The notes: generated from the letters alone by a model not told the origin. Shown: positions 24,858 through 34,251, counted from the stretch's first letter. The stretch is DNA of 64,000 nt from Flavobacteriales bacterium (GCA_016712535.1 JADJQW010000002.1:1612001-1676000), one strand, 5' to 3'. Translations and numbers: made by a program.

Positions 24858-26891
24858 ATGCGCAGGAGCTATCGCCCCTTTTGCCTGGTGCCGCTGGTCC
24901 TGGTGGGCCTGAATGGCGCCTGCCAGGGGCTGGATGCAAGAAGGGCGGATAGCCTGCTCGCCGTATGGAGGCACAGCGGAAGGCCCGATACCGCTCGCCT
25001 GGAGGCCCTGTATGCACTCGCCCATAGGGGTTACCTCTTCACCGCGCCGGACAGCGCTGCGCTGCTCGCCGAGCAAGGAATCGCCTTCGCAAGAGCAAGT
25101 GGCTTGTTGAAGCATATGGCGCACGGGATGAACCTGGTGGCGGTTTCCCACGGCATACGCGGCGATCCTGCAACGGCGCTGGGAAAGTTCATGCAGACGG
25201 CCGAGTGGTTCGAGGCCAGCCAGGAAAAGCGCTTGCACGCGCTGGCCTTGGGGAATGTGGGGCGAGCGCATAACGACCTGGGGCAGAAAACGCAGGCCAT
25301 GGAAGCCTTGATGCGCAGCCTGCGGATCGTGGAGGAACTCGGTGATAGCGCCCTGGTGGCCAGCACCCTGAGCAGCATCGGTAACATCTATAGCGATATC
25401 GGCGACGAACGACGCGCGTTGGATCACTACGAGCAAGCGCTGGCCATCGCCACGGCGATTGAGGATGCGGAGAACATGCCGACGTATCTGATCAGCATGG
25501 CCTCGAGCCTCTTCATCCTGGGCGACACCCTGCGGGCCAGCGTGATTTACGAGCGCAGCATCATCCTCTGCGATAGCCTGGGAAATGGCCCATTGCTGGC
25601 CACGGCGATTTCGAGCCTGGCGGAGTTGCAGGAGAGCCGCAGTGAACTGGCCGCAGCCGAGGCAAGCTACCAGCGGTCCTTCGCCTTGGCCGAAGAACTG
25701 GGCATGGACGACATCATGGCCACGAGCCTCATGGGGCTCGGCAGCATCGCGCGTGCGAAGGACGATATGCCGCGTGCGCTCGCCTGCTTCGAACGCGCCC
25801 TTGCCCTGGCGCAGGGAACCGGGAATGTGAGGAACATCCAGATCGCCTCGGAGCTGCTCTACAAGGTATCCAAGGCGCAGGGCCGCGCGGAAGACGCCCT
25901 GCGGATGCACGAGATCCACCTGGCCATGAAGGATAGCACCACGAGCGAGGAGAACCGCCGTGGCGTGATGGGGCAGCGCTTCCAATACGAGTACGAGAAA
26001 AAGGAGGCTTTGCTTCAAGCCGAGCAGGAGAAGAAGGACGCCCTGGCGGCGGAGGAATTGCGCCGCAGGAACGTGCAGCGCAACGCGTTCATCGGCGGCT
26101 TCGGGCTCATGGTGCTGCTGGCCGTGACATTCTTATTCCAGCGCAACCGCATCAGCAAGGCCCGGAAACGAAGCGATGAACTGCTGCTGAACATCCTGCC
26201 TGGCAAGGTGGCGGAGGAGTTGAAGGCGAAGGGCGAGGCCGAGGCGGTGCTGCTCGATCAGGTCACCGTGCTCTTCACCGACTTCAAGGGATTCACTGCG
26301 ATGAGCGAGAAGGTCACGCCCACGCAGCTGGTACAGGACCTCAACGAATGCTTCAGCGAATTCGATCGCATCACGGAGAAGCATGGCATCGAGAAGATCA
26401 AGACCATTGGCGATGCGTACATGGCCGCCGGCGGATTGCCAACGCCCAACACCACGCACGCCACGGATGTGATCAAGGCAGCACTGGAAATGCGCGATTT
26501 CATCGCCGAAGGAAAGGCGCGCAGGATCGCGGTAGGTCTTCCTTATTTCGAGATCCGCATCGGCATCCACACAGGCCCCGTGGTGGCCGGTATCGTCGGG
26601 GTGAAGAAATTCCAGTACGACATCTGGGGCGATACGGTGAACACGGCCAGCCGCATGGAGAGCAGTGGTGAAGTGGGGCAGGTGAACATCAGCGAGGCGA
26701 CTTACCGATTGGTGAATGGTGAAGAGCGAATAGTGAATGGAAATGCCCCCGCCACCACCTATTCGCCATTCACCAACTCCCATACACCAACTCCTGTTCA
26801 CCATTCACCTGCATTCGTCTTCACCCCCCGAGGTAAAGTGCAAGCCAAGGGCAAGGGGGAGATGGAGATGTACTTCGTGGCATACGCTTAA
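24858..26891 (+). CDS. TPR-containing membrane adenylate cyclase (class III)
   Basis: A 677-aa protein. A signal peptide (MRRSYRPFCLVPLVLVGLNGACQG) is followed by about seven tetratricopeptide repeats, a coiled-coil-like stretch, one membrane helix (residues ~410-428) and a cytoplasmic class III cyclase domain. The cyclase part shows FTDFKGFTAMS (metal aspartate), KIKTIGDAYMAAGG and YDIWGDTVNTASRM. Lys and Asp at the purine-specifying positions favour ATP over GTP. A palindromic insertion of ~30 codons (26711-26809) sits near the C-terminus, just before TPRGKVQAKGKGEMEMYFV. The periplasmic TPR sensor with internal cyclase suggests stress or peptide sensing, which is inference. Confidence 0.9.
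   Translation: MRRSYRPFCLVPLVLVGLNGACQGLDARRADSLLAVWRHSGRPDTARLEALYALAHRGYLFTAPDSAALLAEQGIAFARASGLLKHMAHGMNLVAVSHGIRGDPATALGKFMQTAEWFEASQEKRLHALALGNVGRAHNDLGQKTQAMEALMRSLRIVEELGDSALVASTLSSIGNIYSDIGDERRALDHYEQALAIATAIEDAENMPTYLISMASSLFILGDTLRASVIYERSIILCDSLGNGPLLATAISSLAELQESRSELAAAEASYQRSFALAEELGMDDIMATSLMGLGSIARAKDDMPRALACFERALALAQGTGNVRNIQIASELLYKVSKAQGRAEDALRMHEIHLAMKDSTTSEENRRGVMGQRFQYEYEKKEALLQAEQEKKDALAAEELRRRNVQRNAFIGGFGLMVLLAVTFLFQRNRISKARKRSDELLLNILPGKVAEELKAKGEAEAVLLDQVTVLFTDFKGFTAMSEKVTPTQLVQDLNECFSEFDRITEKHGIEKIKTIGDAYMAAGGLPTPNTTHATDVIKAALEMRDFIAEGKARRIAVGLPYFEIRIGIHTGPVVAGIVGVKKFQYDIWGDTVNTASRMESSGEVGQVNISEATYRLVNGEERIVNGNAPATTYSPFTNSHTPTPVHHSPAFVFTPRGKVQAKGKGEMEMYFVAYA
26711..26809 (+). 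repeat. In-frame palindromic insertion inside the cyclase gene
   Basis: GGTGAATGGTGAA (26711-26723) and TTCACCATTCACC (26797-26809) are perfect 13-bp inverted arms. The DNA between is low-complexity (repeated CCATTCACCAA and ATACACCAAC). It encodes an S/T/P/H-rich stretch (TTYSPFTNSHTPTPVHHS) foreign to class III cyclases, while the family C-terminus resumes directly after it. Confidence 0.75.
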
Positions 26892-26928
26892 CCAAGCTCT
26901 CTCGGTGACCTCTAGACCCGCTCATCAC

Positions 26929-27090
26929 AGGCTACAAGCCAGGCAAGCGGATCGAGCTGGGCTGGATGAGTAAGGGGCGCCTTTCGATCCCGGATGCGAT
27001 CGAACCGCACAAGCGTCACGCGAAGAGGATCCGGGCGCGCGATCCGATTACGAATGTCCTGGCCCTTCGGGCCTGAGGCGGAGGCGCCGA
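26929..27090 (+). repeat. Family C repeat, copy 5, behind the cyclase gene
   Basis: 38 nt after the cyclase stop: GGCTACAAGCCAGGCAAGCG then GATCGAGCTGGGCTGGATGAG (copy of the parC end). The tail that follows has GAACCGCACAAGCGTCACGC and GGCCCTTCGGGCCTGAGGCGG, with a perfect GGCCC-TTC-GGGCC hairpin. The cyclase end plus this block equals the composite at 24512-24760. Confidence 0.8.
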
Positions 27091-27139
27091 CGAAACCGAT
27101 GGACCGTCGTCCAGTGCGTATGATGCGACAGCACCACGC

Positions 27140-27147
27140 TATGTTTG
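27140..27147 (+). promoter_or_regulatory. -7 box for the M48 protease gene
   Basis: TATGTTTG matches TAnnTTTG and ends 4 nt before the ATG at 27152, predicting an almost leaderless transcript. No good -33 element was found. Confidence 0.45.
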
Positions 27148-27151
27148 TTCA

Positions 27152-29554
27152 ATGCAGCTCCTTGCAAAGGCATCATGCCTCCTTCTCCTCGCCGCGTGGA
27201 CCCCATTTCACGCCTCTGCGCAGGCCTTATTCCCGGATACGCTTGTCTATTTGAATGGCGCGCGCAGGCCGGTGCAAGTCCTGCGCTTGGAGAGCGGGCG
27301 CCTTCACTACGCGAGCGGAGCCGGCTGGAGGACAGTCGCCATCGACAGCTTGAGCGCGGTGATCGGCAGGGGAACCGATGCCTTGCGCGGCAATGCATTG
27401 ATAATTGAGCGCAGAAGCCTGGAAAGGATGAGTTCATTGCCGGAAAGGCAGAGCCTGCTTCATTACGCGAATACGCGCTTCCGTGACTATCAGCCGCTGC
27501 AAAGCACAGGCGCTGTGCCACTGGACCTGCGTGAATACTACTTGGAAGCCCAGGAACAGGCCGTGCGGGACAAGCAAAAGCGCAAGAATCGATTCGTCAA
27601 GGACAACACCGTTGCGATGGGTTACCTCTTCGCCACCGGCCGTGTGCTCTACAATGACCCGATCAGCTTGTACATGAGCGAGGTGCTGGACACCTTGCTG
27701 CATGCTGACGCCGCACTTCGGGCGCGTTTGCGGGTCTTCTGCATTCGAGCTGCTGCTGTGAACGCCTACACGAGCAACGATGGGAAGATATTCGTGACAC
27801 TGGGCCTTCTCGCCAGATTGAAGAGCAGGGCTGAGCTCGCCTTCGTCCTGGCCCATGAGGTGCAGCATTACCTGAATGGCGATGTGTACGAATCCTTCGT
27901 GCTTAACCACGACATCTCCAAGCGCATGAAGTCCTTGACGCGCAAGCAGGAGAGCGCCGCGCAGTTGCTCCGAACCAAGTACAGGCGCTCTCGGCAACAG
28001 GAAGTCATTGCCGATAGCGCTGGGGTCCTCCTTTATCGCTCCTCGCCTTACGGGAAACATGACCCTGGCCGGGTGTTCGATGTGCTTGAACGCTCCGAAG
28101 GACCGGTTTATCCCCATGTGCCGGATGGAGCCTTCTTCGGAATGGCGCCGGAGCATTTCGACGACATCCTCAATGCGGAGCTTCAAGATCGTGCACCAGT
28201 GGATGGACAGCGTGATGCTTCTTTCGATACGCACCCCGCCATCGATTCAAGGCGCGCCATGCTGCACGCATTGAGCGATGGGCATGCTTGGACCATCCTG
28301 GCGCATGACCCCTCGTACGCTATCGTGCGCGACATGGCCGGCTTCGAACTCGCCTACACCTATTTCATCGATGGCGAGTTCGCCCTGGCATTGATCCAGG
28401 CGAATGGCCTGCTCGGCGAATACCCTGACAGCCCCTTCCTCAACGGGCTGTCCGTGAAGTGCTTGCTCGCAATAGCCGAGATTGCCGACGATACCAAGGA
28501 TGGACGGATGCCAGTTGCACTGGACTCCTACAGCGACCCTGCCATACGGGCATTCAATAGCACCATCGGCCGCATGACCAGCCTCGAGCTGTACGCATCG
28601 GTGATCCATCGCTGCGCGATGCTGCCCGCGGCGGAGCACGATCTCGACATGCGCCATTCTGTCGCCATCGCCGCGAGAGCGCTGAACGAAAGCGGTTTCG
28701 TTCCCGAGCCCGTTGAATCGACCGTGTCCATGGCAGCCGATTCCTCTGAGCATGCGAATAACGTGGTTGATACGCTGTTGAGCGAGCATGTCGAAGTGGA
28801 TCCGGCCGAACAGGAACGCACGCAGCCAGCGGTGGTCCATGATCCTGATGAGGCTGGAACAGCTAAGGCGGATCGGACGGTTACGAGATTGGAGGATATG
28901 ATCGTCGCACTCATGTCCGATACAGTGGCGGCCCAACTGCTCGAAACAAATGACCATTGGATCATAGGCCCTTGGACGCGGACCGGGCATGTCGTTATAC
29001 CGTTCATCATGATTCTCGACACCTTGGGCAAGCCGCGCATTCTTGATCCTCAGCACGCGTACGCGCGTTACTGCCGGGAAATTGAGCAACTCAGCTCGAG
29101 CAAGAAACGGAAGGTGAAGGCGATGAGCAGCTTCGGTCTGGATAGTACAGGCACACGGGAATACAACGAATTCTGCTTCTATCAGGATCAATTGCAGGCC
29201 TTCCTCGCCAATGACCAGCAGCCCTTCGTGCTTGATCGGGATGAGCTTTACGCATTCGGTGAGCGGCACGATGCCCGCTACCTCACGCTGTCCTTCGTGC
29301 TCATGACCAGGAACAGGCTCATCTTCAAGCTAGGTCGTTGGCTCATGTTCGGTTTCCTGATACCGGGCGGCGGTGGTTTGGTCATCGGCACGCATGCGCT
29401 CTTTTACAAATACACGGGCAAGCAATTCACCGTGGTATACGACCTAACGACCGGAAGTGAAGTGCATGCCGGATACGAGCGCCGCAGGACGTATTTCAGT
29501 GCGAATCCCAGCAGCAGGAGATTCTATAAGACCATGGACAAGGCGCCGAGATAG
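27152..29554 (+). CDS. Secreted/periplasmic M48-family zinc metalloprotease with C-terminal extension
   Basis: An 800-aa protein with signal peptide MQLLAKASCLLLLAAWTPFHASAQ. The M48 peptidase domain shows the zinc motif HEVQH (first His ~235), preceded by NAYTSNDGKIFVTLGLLARL, and the third-ligand region QEVIADSAGVLLY (~residue 285). This is the layout of BepA/Oma1-like periplasmic proteases. The family domain usually ends within ~400 residues. The remaining half has helical, TPR-like segments and a hydrophobic stretch near residue 730 (WLMFGFLIPGGGGLVIGTHALFY). Envelope protein quality control is likely, but substrates are unknown. Confidence 0.85.
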   Translation: MQLLAKASCLLLLAAWTPFHASAQALFPDTLVYLNGARRPVQVLRLESGRLHYASGAGWRTVAIDSLSAVIGRGTDALRGNALIIERRSLERMSSLPERQSLLHYANTRFRDYQPLQSTGAVPLDLREYYLEAQEQAVRDKQKRKNRFVKDNTVAMGYLFATGRVLYNDPISLYMSEVLDTLLHADAALRARLRVFCIRAAAVNAYTSNDGKIFVTLGLLARLKSRAELAFVLAHEVQHYLNGDVYESFVLNHDISKRMKSLTRKQESAAQLLRTKYRRSRQQEVIADSAGVLLYRSSPYGKHDPGRVFDVLERSEGPVYPHVPDGAFFGMAPEHFDDILNAELQDRAPVDGQRDASFDTHPAIDSRRAMLHALSDGHAWTILAHDPSYAIVRDMAGFELAYTYFIDGEFALALIQANGLLGEYPDSPFLNGLSVKCLLAIAEIADDTKDGRMPVALDSYSDPAIRAFNSTIGRMTSLELYASVIHRCAMLPAAEHDLDMRHSVAIAARALNESGFVPEPVESTVSMAADSSEHANNVVDTLLSEHVEVDPAEQERTQPAVVHDPDEAGTAKADRTVTRLEDMIVALMSDTVAAQLLETNDHWIIGPWTRTGHVVIPFIMILDTLGKPRILDPQHAYARYCREIEQLSSSKKRKVKAMSSFGLDSTGTREYNEFCFYQDQLQAFLANDQQPFVLDRDELYAFGERHDARYLTLSFVLMTRNRLIFKLGRWLMFGFLIPGGGGLVIGTHALFYKYTGKQFTVVYDLTTGSEVHAGYERRRTYFSANPSSRRFYKTMDKAPR

Positions 29555-29711
29555 CCACGGCTGTTGAAAGAAACCCTTGACCCAGGTTCGCCGAAGATGG
29601 CAGACCGCTGCGGTTGTTCGGTGGCGGGGTTGCGATCAGCGGCTCACCCTGCGGGGGCCTAAGGGTGCCGCGCCCAACGGTCGAGGGTAGCCTGGCGTTG
29701 CCGCTCTTGCG

Positions 29712-30170
29712 CTAGTACACGACATGCTCAACACCGCGCACGATTTCACGCTTCGCGGATCGCCTGGCCAAGAAACTCGCGGTACAGAAAGAGATGGAGG
29801 TTCCCACCACCAGCCTGCGCCATGCGTTCGATGCTCCATCCGTTCCGTAGAATTCGGTATTCGCAGCTTCGTTGATGACCCAGATACCAACGAAGCCAAA
29901 ACCGATTCCGCCAAGAACCCCCGACCAGGTGTCCTTCCGTTTGTACCTCCGCGAGTATTCGACCAGGACAGGGTCATTCGATGCCCTGAAGCGCAAGGCT
30001 AATGTCTCGTGATTGAGCGGTATGGAATCATATTGCAGGAAGAGGATCCGGCCGTCCCGCGCCTTCAGGCTAAGGCTATCGAGGCTCGTATCGGATTGCG
30101 CCGTGCACGGCACGCTCGCCGCAAGGGTGAGCAAGACTGAAGCAAGCACAAGGTTTGTTCGGTCTTTCAT
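29712..30170 (-). CDS. Small secreted/membrane protein, unknown function
   Basis: A 152-aa protein with signal peptide MKDRTNLVLASVLLTLAASVPCTAQ. A short beta-like region follows (LKARDGRILFLQYDSIPLNHETLALR), then a hydrophobic segment (GVLGGIGFGFVGIWVINEA) and a second weak one. It resembles small envelope proteins common in Bacteroidota, without a nameable family. It is monocistronic, transcribed divergently from the lipoprotein gene at 30371. Confidence 0.6.
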   Translation of the reverse strand: MKDRTNLVLASVLLTLAASVPCTAQSDTSLDSLSLKARDGRILFLQYDSIPLNHETLALRFRASNDPVLVEYSRRYKRKDTWSGVLGGIGFGFVGIWVINEAANTEFYGTDGASNAWRRLVVGTSISFCTASFLARRSAKREIVRGVEHVVY

Positions 30171-30370
30171 CGGGTAGCGGCTGTCGGATGCGCAACGCTG
30201 GCGGGCGCCGGTTTCGTGCGTGTTTACCTATTCCATCATGGCCTTCAGCGAATGTAACCCGGACATGGCCCACGCACGGTCTCGCCGCGCGCAAGCCCGA
30301 GCTTTGCGGCCGGATTTGTAAGTGGGGGCGCTCCCTCGCCCCGTCGTCCTACATTTCCACCGCCACCGCC

Positions 30371-31168
30371 ATGAAACCACTAGCCTTCCTCGCCTGCTCC
30401 GGCATCGCCTTGCTCGTTGCCGCCTGCTCCGGCCCGCGCTTGGAGGAGAAGGGTTTCCAAGTGGGCCCGGTGGCAAGCGGTGCCGATACCGCAGCGGCCA
30501 GCGGCTTGGTTCAGGACTCCCTGGTCTTCGAGACGCGGCCGAGCAACGTGCTGCTCACGGGCATGCCCGGCATCCGGCTCGTCACGCTCTACAAGGTGAA
30601 CCGCCGCAAGGACGATGGCCGCAGCTTCATCGGCTCGAACAGCTTCCATTACCGCTACGATGAAGGTGACGATGACCTGCTGAACAACTGGAACGGCCAC
30701 CTGATGCCCGGCTTCGAGGCGGCCTACGGCTACAACCTGGTGAATGTGGCGCACTACGACATAGCCAGTGGGGTGCAGCGGCGCTTCTTCGAGAAGCCGG
30801 TGCTGATCAAGACGCTCTACTATCCCGCCTTCTCGCGCGATACCCTCAACGGCGCCCCCGTGGCCCGCGACTTCTTCATCGTCACGGCCTACGATGAGGA
30901 CACCAACGAGGACGGCTTCATCAACACGAAGGACCTGCGGCGGATCCACCACTTCGGTGCCGATGGCCAGCGCAAGGGCGCGCTGGTGCCCACCAATGCG
31001 TCGGTGATGAAATCGGAGTACGATCCCGCGAACGACTTCATGTACGTGTTCGCCCGGCTCGATGAGAACGGGAACGGCAGGCCCGACGACAAGGAACCGA
31101 TCCACGTGCATTGGATCGACCTGAAGGACCCCGCGCGGACCGGCAGGCTCTACGGCGCCGCGTGGTGA
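30371..31168 (+). CDS. Lipoprotein with EF-hand-like calcium loops
   Basis: A 265-aa protein with lipoprotein signal MKPLAFLACSGIALLVAACSG (lipidated Cys near residue 20). The mature part has two Asp-rich loops typical of calcium-binding sites, DEDTNEDGFINTKDL and DENGNGRPDDKEP, in a probable beta fold (HYRYDEGDDDLLNNWNGHL). The ATG at 30371 starts exactly at the lipobox signal; the open frame upstream to 30155 is not supported. Function unknown. Confidence 0.8.
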   Translation: MKPLAFLACSGIALLVAACSGPRLEEKGFQVGPVASGADTAAASGLVQDSLVFETRPSNVLLTGMPGIRLVTLYKVNRRKDDGRSFIGSNSFHYRYDEGDDDLLNNWNGHLMPGFEAAYGYNLVNVAHYDIASGVQRRFFEKPVLIKTLYYPAFSRDTLNGAPVARDFFIVTAYDEDTNEDGFINTKDLRRIHHFGADGQRKGALVPTNASVMKSEYDPANDFMYVFARLDENGNGRPDDKEPIHVHWIDLKDPARTGRLYGAAW

Positions 31169-31315
31169 GGATGCGCTTTCGGCGCGATCGGATCGAGTGG
31201 CAGGATTTCGCGACATTCAGGCTTCATCTCGATTCGCACAATCACGACCTGATTGATCGGCACAACATGACAGCGTGCATCTGAGTTCTCAGGTGCCGCG
31301 TGCGGTGGGTGTCCA

Positions 31316-31335
31316 CCCCGGGTCTTTGCCCGGGG
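31316..31335. repeat. Hairpin CCCCGGG-TCTTTG-CCCGGGG
   Basis: Perfect 7-bp arms with a 6-nt loop. No T-tract follows, so it is not a standard intrinsic terminator. Confidence 0.6.
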
Positions 31336-31386
31336 CAGGCTCCCCCGCGCACCGTCGCCTCCCGAGCCGTAGGCGAAGGGATGGCT

Positions 31387-31412
31387 CAACCTTTTGGCGA
31401 AGCAAAAGGTTG
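31387..31412. repeat. Hairpin with 10-bp arms
   Basis: CAACCTTTTG (31387-31396) and CAAAAGGTTG (31403-31412) are perfect inverted arms around GCGAAG. It may be a terminator or a short palindromic repeat. Confidence 0.6.
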
Positions 31413-31615
31413 AAATAGAACAAGCGCCATCTGGTTTGCGGTTCAGCATTTCCTCTTGGTGACACAATCAAACCGAGGCACGCTCGCTTCAACAGCACCG
31501 CGCATATTTGCGCCACGATGTCCGCGCGCACCAAGCATACCATCACATCCGAAGACCTCGGTCTGCGAGTGTCGCGCGGCATGCGCCCTTGAACACCTCC
31601 ATCCGCTTCACGTCG

Positions 31616-33667
31616 ATGACCAATCCGCTTCTCCAGACCAGCCAGCTGCCCTTCCAGGCCCCGCCCTTCGACCGCATCAGCGATGATCAGTTCCGTCCGG
31701 CGCTGGCCGAGGGCATGAAGCGTCACCGCGCTGAGGTGAACCTCATCGCAAACTGCGAGGAGCCACCGTCCTTCGAGAACACCATCGTGGCGCTGGAGCG
31801 CGCGGGGCAGGACCTGAGCCGCGCCAGCAGCGTGTTCTACAACCTCGTAGGCTGCGCCACCAACGAAGTGCTGCAGGCCGTGAAGGCCGACATGGCCCCG
31901 AAGCTCGCCACGCACTACGACGCCATCGCCCTCAATGAGCGCCTCTTCACGCGCATCAAGCGATTGCGTGACAGCATGGAATCGCTGCAGCTCGATGCCG
32001 TGGACGTGCGCCTGCTCGACCGCTGCTACACGCGTTTCGTGCGCGCGGGCGCCCTGCTCGATGCCGCCGGCAAGGAGCGCATGACGGAGCTGAATGAGGA
32101 AGAGGCCCGCCTCGTGGCGCGCTTCGAGGAGAACATCCTCAAGGAGCGCATGGCCTCGGCGGTACTGGTTGACGATGCCCGCCTGCTGGATGGACTATCA
32201 GGTGAGGCCATCGAAGCCGCCGCCCTGGCGGCGAAGGAGAAGGGGCACGAGGGCCGATGGCTCATCGACCTGCGCAACACCACCACGCAGCCCGTGCTGG
32301 CCGAATTGAATGACCGCGCCCTGCGTGAGCGCATCCTGAAAGCCAGCCTGGCGCGCAACAGCCGCGGCAACGCGTGGGACAATCGCGCCATCATTGCGCG
32401 TCTCGCGCAATTGCGCGCGCAGAAGGCGCAGCTCCTCGGTTTCGCTTCCTGGGCGCATTACGTGATGGACGACCAGATGGCGAAGGAACCTGCGAACGCC
32501 ATGGAGCTCATGGGCCGCCTGGCACCGGCCGCCGTGGCCAATGCCCGCCAGGAAGCCGGGAAGCTGCAAGCCATGATGGATGCGGAGCCGGGCATGAACG
32601 GAAGCGGGCCACGGCGCTTGGCCGCTTGGGACTGGGACTACTACGCCGAGCAGGTGCGCAAGGCGGAGTACGATTTCGATGAGGCCGCCGTGAAGCCCTA
32701 CCTCGAATTCGATCGCGTGCTGCACGATGGGGTCTTCTTCGCGGCGAATGCGCTATTCGGCCTTTCCTTCAAGGAGCGCAAGGACCTGCCCGTGTACCAT
32801 GAGGATGTGCGCGTATTCGACATCGTGGATGCTGATGGAAGCGTGATCGGGCTCATCTACGGGGACTTCTACGCGCGCGACCACAAGAACGGCGGCGCGT
32901 GGATGAGCACCTTCGTTGACCAGAGCACCTTGCTGGGCCAGCAGCCCGTGATCACGCAAGTGTGCAACTACACCAAGCCCGCAGCGGGTCAGCCCTGCCT
33001 GCTCAGCTGGGACGATGTGATCACGCTCTTCCACGAGTTCGGGCACGGTCTGCACGGCATGCTCAGCGCGCAGAAGTACCCGCGCTTCAGTGGAACGGCC
33101 ACCAGCACCGATTTCGTGGAGTTCCCCTCGCAGGTGAATGAGAACTGGGCGCTGGACCCGAAGGTGCTGGCGCGGTACGCGAGGCACCACCGCACGGGTG
33201 AGCCGATGCCCGCGGACCTTGCAGACAAGTTGCGCAAGGCACGCACGTTCAACCAGGGCTATCGCACCACCGAGTACCTCGCAGCGGCCATCATCGATCT
33301 TGCCTGGCACGGTTTGACGGCCGATGCGCCGCTCGTCGAGGATGTCGATGCCTTCGAGCACGCGGCGCTGTCCAAGCACGGCCTCGACCTCGAGCAGGTT
33401 CCGCCGCGCTACCGCAGCTGCTACTTCAGCCATGCCTGGACCGGCTACGCGGCCAATTACTACGCCTACCTCTGGAGCGAGGTGATGGATGCCGACGGCT
33501 TCGCGTGGTTCATGGAGAACGGTGGCCTCACGCGCGCCAACGGTGAACGCTTGCGCGCCACCGTGCTCAGTCAGGGCGGCAGCAAGCCCGAGGCCCAGCT
33601 CTACCGCGACTTCACAGGCCGCGACCCGCGCGTGGAGCCGCTGCTGGAGAAAAGGGGGATGCGGTAG
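31616..33667 (+). CDS. dcp: M3 family peptidyl-dipeptidase / oligopeptidase (Dcp-like)
   Basis: A 683-aa zinc metallopeptidase of family M3. The catalytic motif HEFGHGLHG begins at about residue 473. N-terminal LPFQAPPFDRISDDQFRPALAEGM and the region PQVNENWALDPKV-like (PSQVNENWALDPKVLARY) fit peptidyl-dipeptidase Dcp. It degrades short peptides in the cytoplasm or periplasm. The ATG at 31616 is chosen because homology begins at MTNPLLQ; the longer frame from 31508 has no family sequence. No signal peptide is seen, which favours a cytoplasmic role. Confidence 0.9.
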   Translation: MTNPLLQTSQLPFQAPPFDRISDDQFRPALAEGMKRHRAEVNLIANCEEPPSFENTIVALERAGQDLSRASSVFYNLVGCATNEVLQAVKADMAPKLATHYDAIALNERLFTRIKRLRDSMESLQLDAVDVRLLDRCYTRFVRAGALLDAAGKERMTELNEEEARLVARFEENILKERMASAVLVDDARLLDGLSGEAIEAAALAAKEKGHEGRWLIDLRNTTTQPVLAELNDRALRERILKASLARNSRGNAWDNRAIIARLAQLRAQKAQLLGFASWAHYVMDDQMAKEPANAMELMGRLAPAAVANARQEAGKLQAMMDAEPGMNGSGPRRLAAWDWDYYAEQVRKAEYDFDEAAVKPYLEFDRVLHDGVFFAANALFGLSFKERKDLPVYHEDVRVFDIVDADGSVIGLIYGDFYARDHKNGGAWMSTFVDQSTLLGQQPVITQVCNYTKPAAGQPCLLSWDDVITLFHEFGHGLHGMLSAQKYPRFSGTATSTDFVEFPSQVNENWALDPKVLARYARHHRTGEPMPADLADKLRKARTFNQGYRTTEYLAAAIIDLAWHGLTADAPLVEDVDAFEHAALSKHGLDLEQVPPRYRSCYFSHAWTGYAANYYAYLWSEVMDADGFAWFMENGGLTRANGERLRATVLSQGGSKPEAQLYRDFTGRDPRVEPLLEKRGMR

Positions 33668-33703
33668 CAGGTCGGGGGGCGTGCAGGCACAGCCTACTCC
33701 TCA

Positions 33704-34249
33704 CTAGATCGAGAAGAAACCGCCCAATCCCACGGTCAACGCCAGCGCCGCGCCCAAGCACAGCGCCAGGAACACGAACACCGCTCCCACGCTATGGCCG
33801 CCACGACGGGCAATGGCGGCGAGCACTTCGGCCTCGTGCGCGTGCGGCAGTTCCACCAGCACCTGCCGGATATTGCGCCGCGCATCCCAGAGGTAAACGC
33901 GGTTGGCGTAGTAGCCCATCGCGGCGTTCAGGGCAAGTGAGATGACCAAGCCGGTGATGCTCTGTGCGAGTTCATCGAGCGCTAGAAGCACGTAAAGGCC
34001 TTCCTCGATGGTGCTTTGCAAAAGGATGAGCCCCACAGCGCACGCGGCGATCACATACATGCGGCGGTACACCATCCAAAGCATGCCCAGGAAGAAGGCC
34101 GCCCAGCGGAAATCGAGCGATTGCCCCTGGCGCAAACGGCCCAGCTCGGACAGGTAATAGGTGGCTTCGTCGCCGAAGTAGGTGCTCCAGTAGCGGTCGG
34201 GGAATTCGCCCCAAGGCCCCGGATGAATAGGCTCAAGCTGGTCTTCCAT
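33704..34249 (-). CDS. DUF2628-type membrane protein
   Basis: A 181-aa protein. A soluble N-terminus (WSTYFGDEATYYLSELGRLRQG) is followed by hydrophobic segments: FRWAAFFLGMLWMVYRRMYVIAACAVGLILL, ITGLVISLALNAAMGYYANRVYL and a C-terminal VGAVFVFLALCLGAALALTVGLGG. The pattern FNWAAFFLGxLWxxYRxMY...YAN..Y is that of DUF2628 proteins. Its ATG lies 3 nt from the end of the MITE-like palindrome at 34252-34414, so its promoter must be inside or beyond that element. Function unknown. Confidence 0.7.
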   Translation of the reverse strand: MEDQLEPIHPGPWGEFPDRYWSTYFGDEATYYLSELGRLRQGQSLDFRWAAFFLGMLWMVYRRMYVIAACAVGLILLQSTIEEGLYVLLALDELAQSITGLVISLALNAAMGYYANRVYLWDARRNIRQVLVELPHAHEAEVLAAIARRGGHSVGAVFVFLALCLGAALALTVGLGGFFSI

Positions 34250-34251
34250 TC

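Larger units (their letters stand above)
31169..31615. other. Intergenic region with two hairpins upstream of the M3 peptidase
   Basis: No gene. It holds two strong hairpins (see the two repeat entries below). The first lies 148 nt after the upstream stop. Confidence 0.5.

Noticed and set aside
29565..29700. Possible further family B copy in reverse orientation
   Set aside because: Only a short block (GAAGATGGCAGACC) resembles it and the inverted ends are absent.
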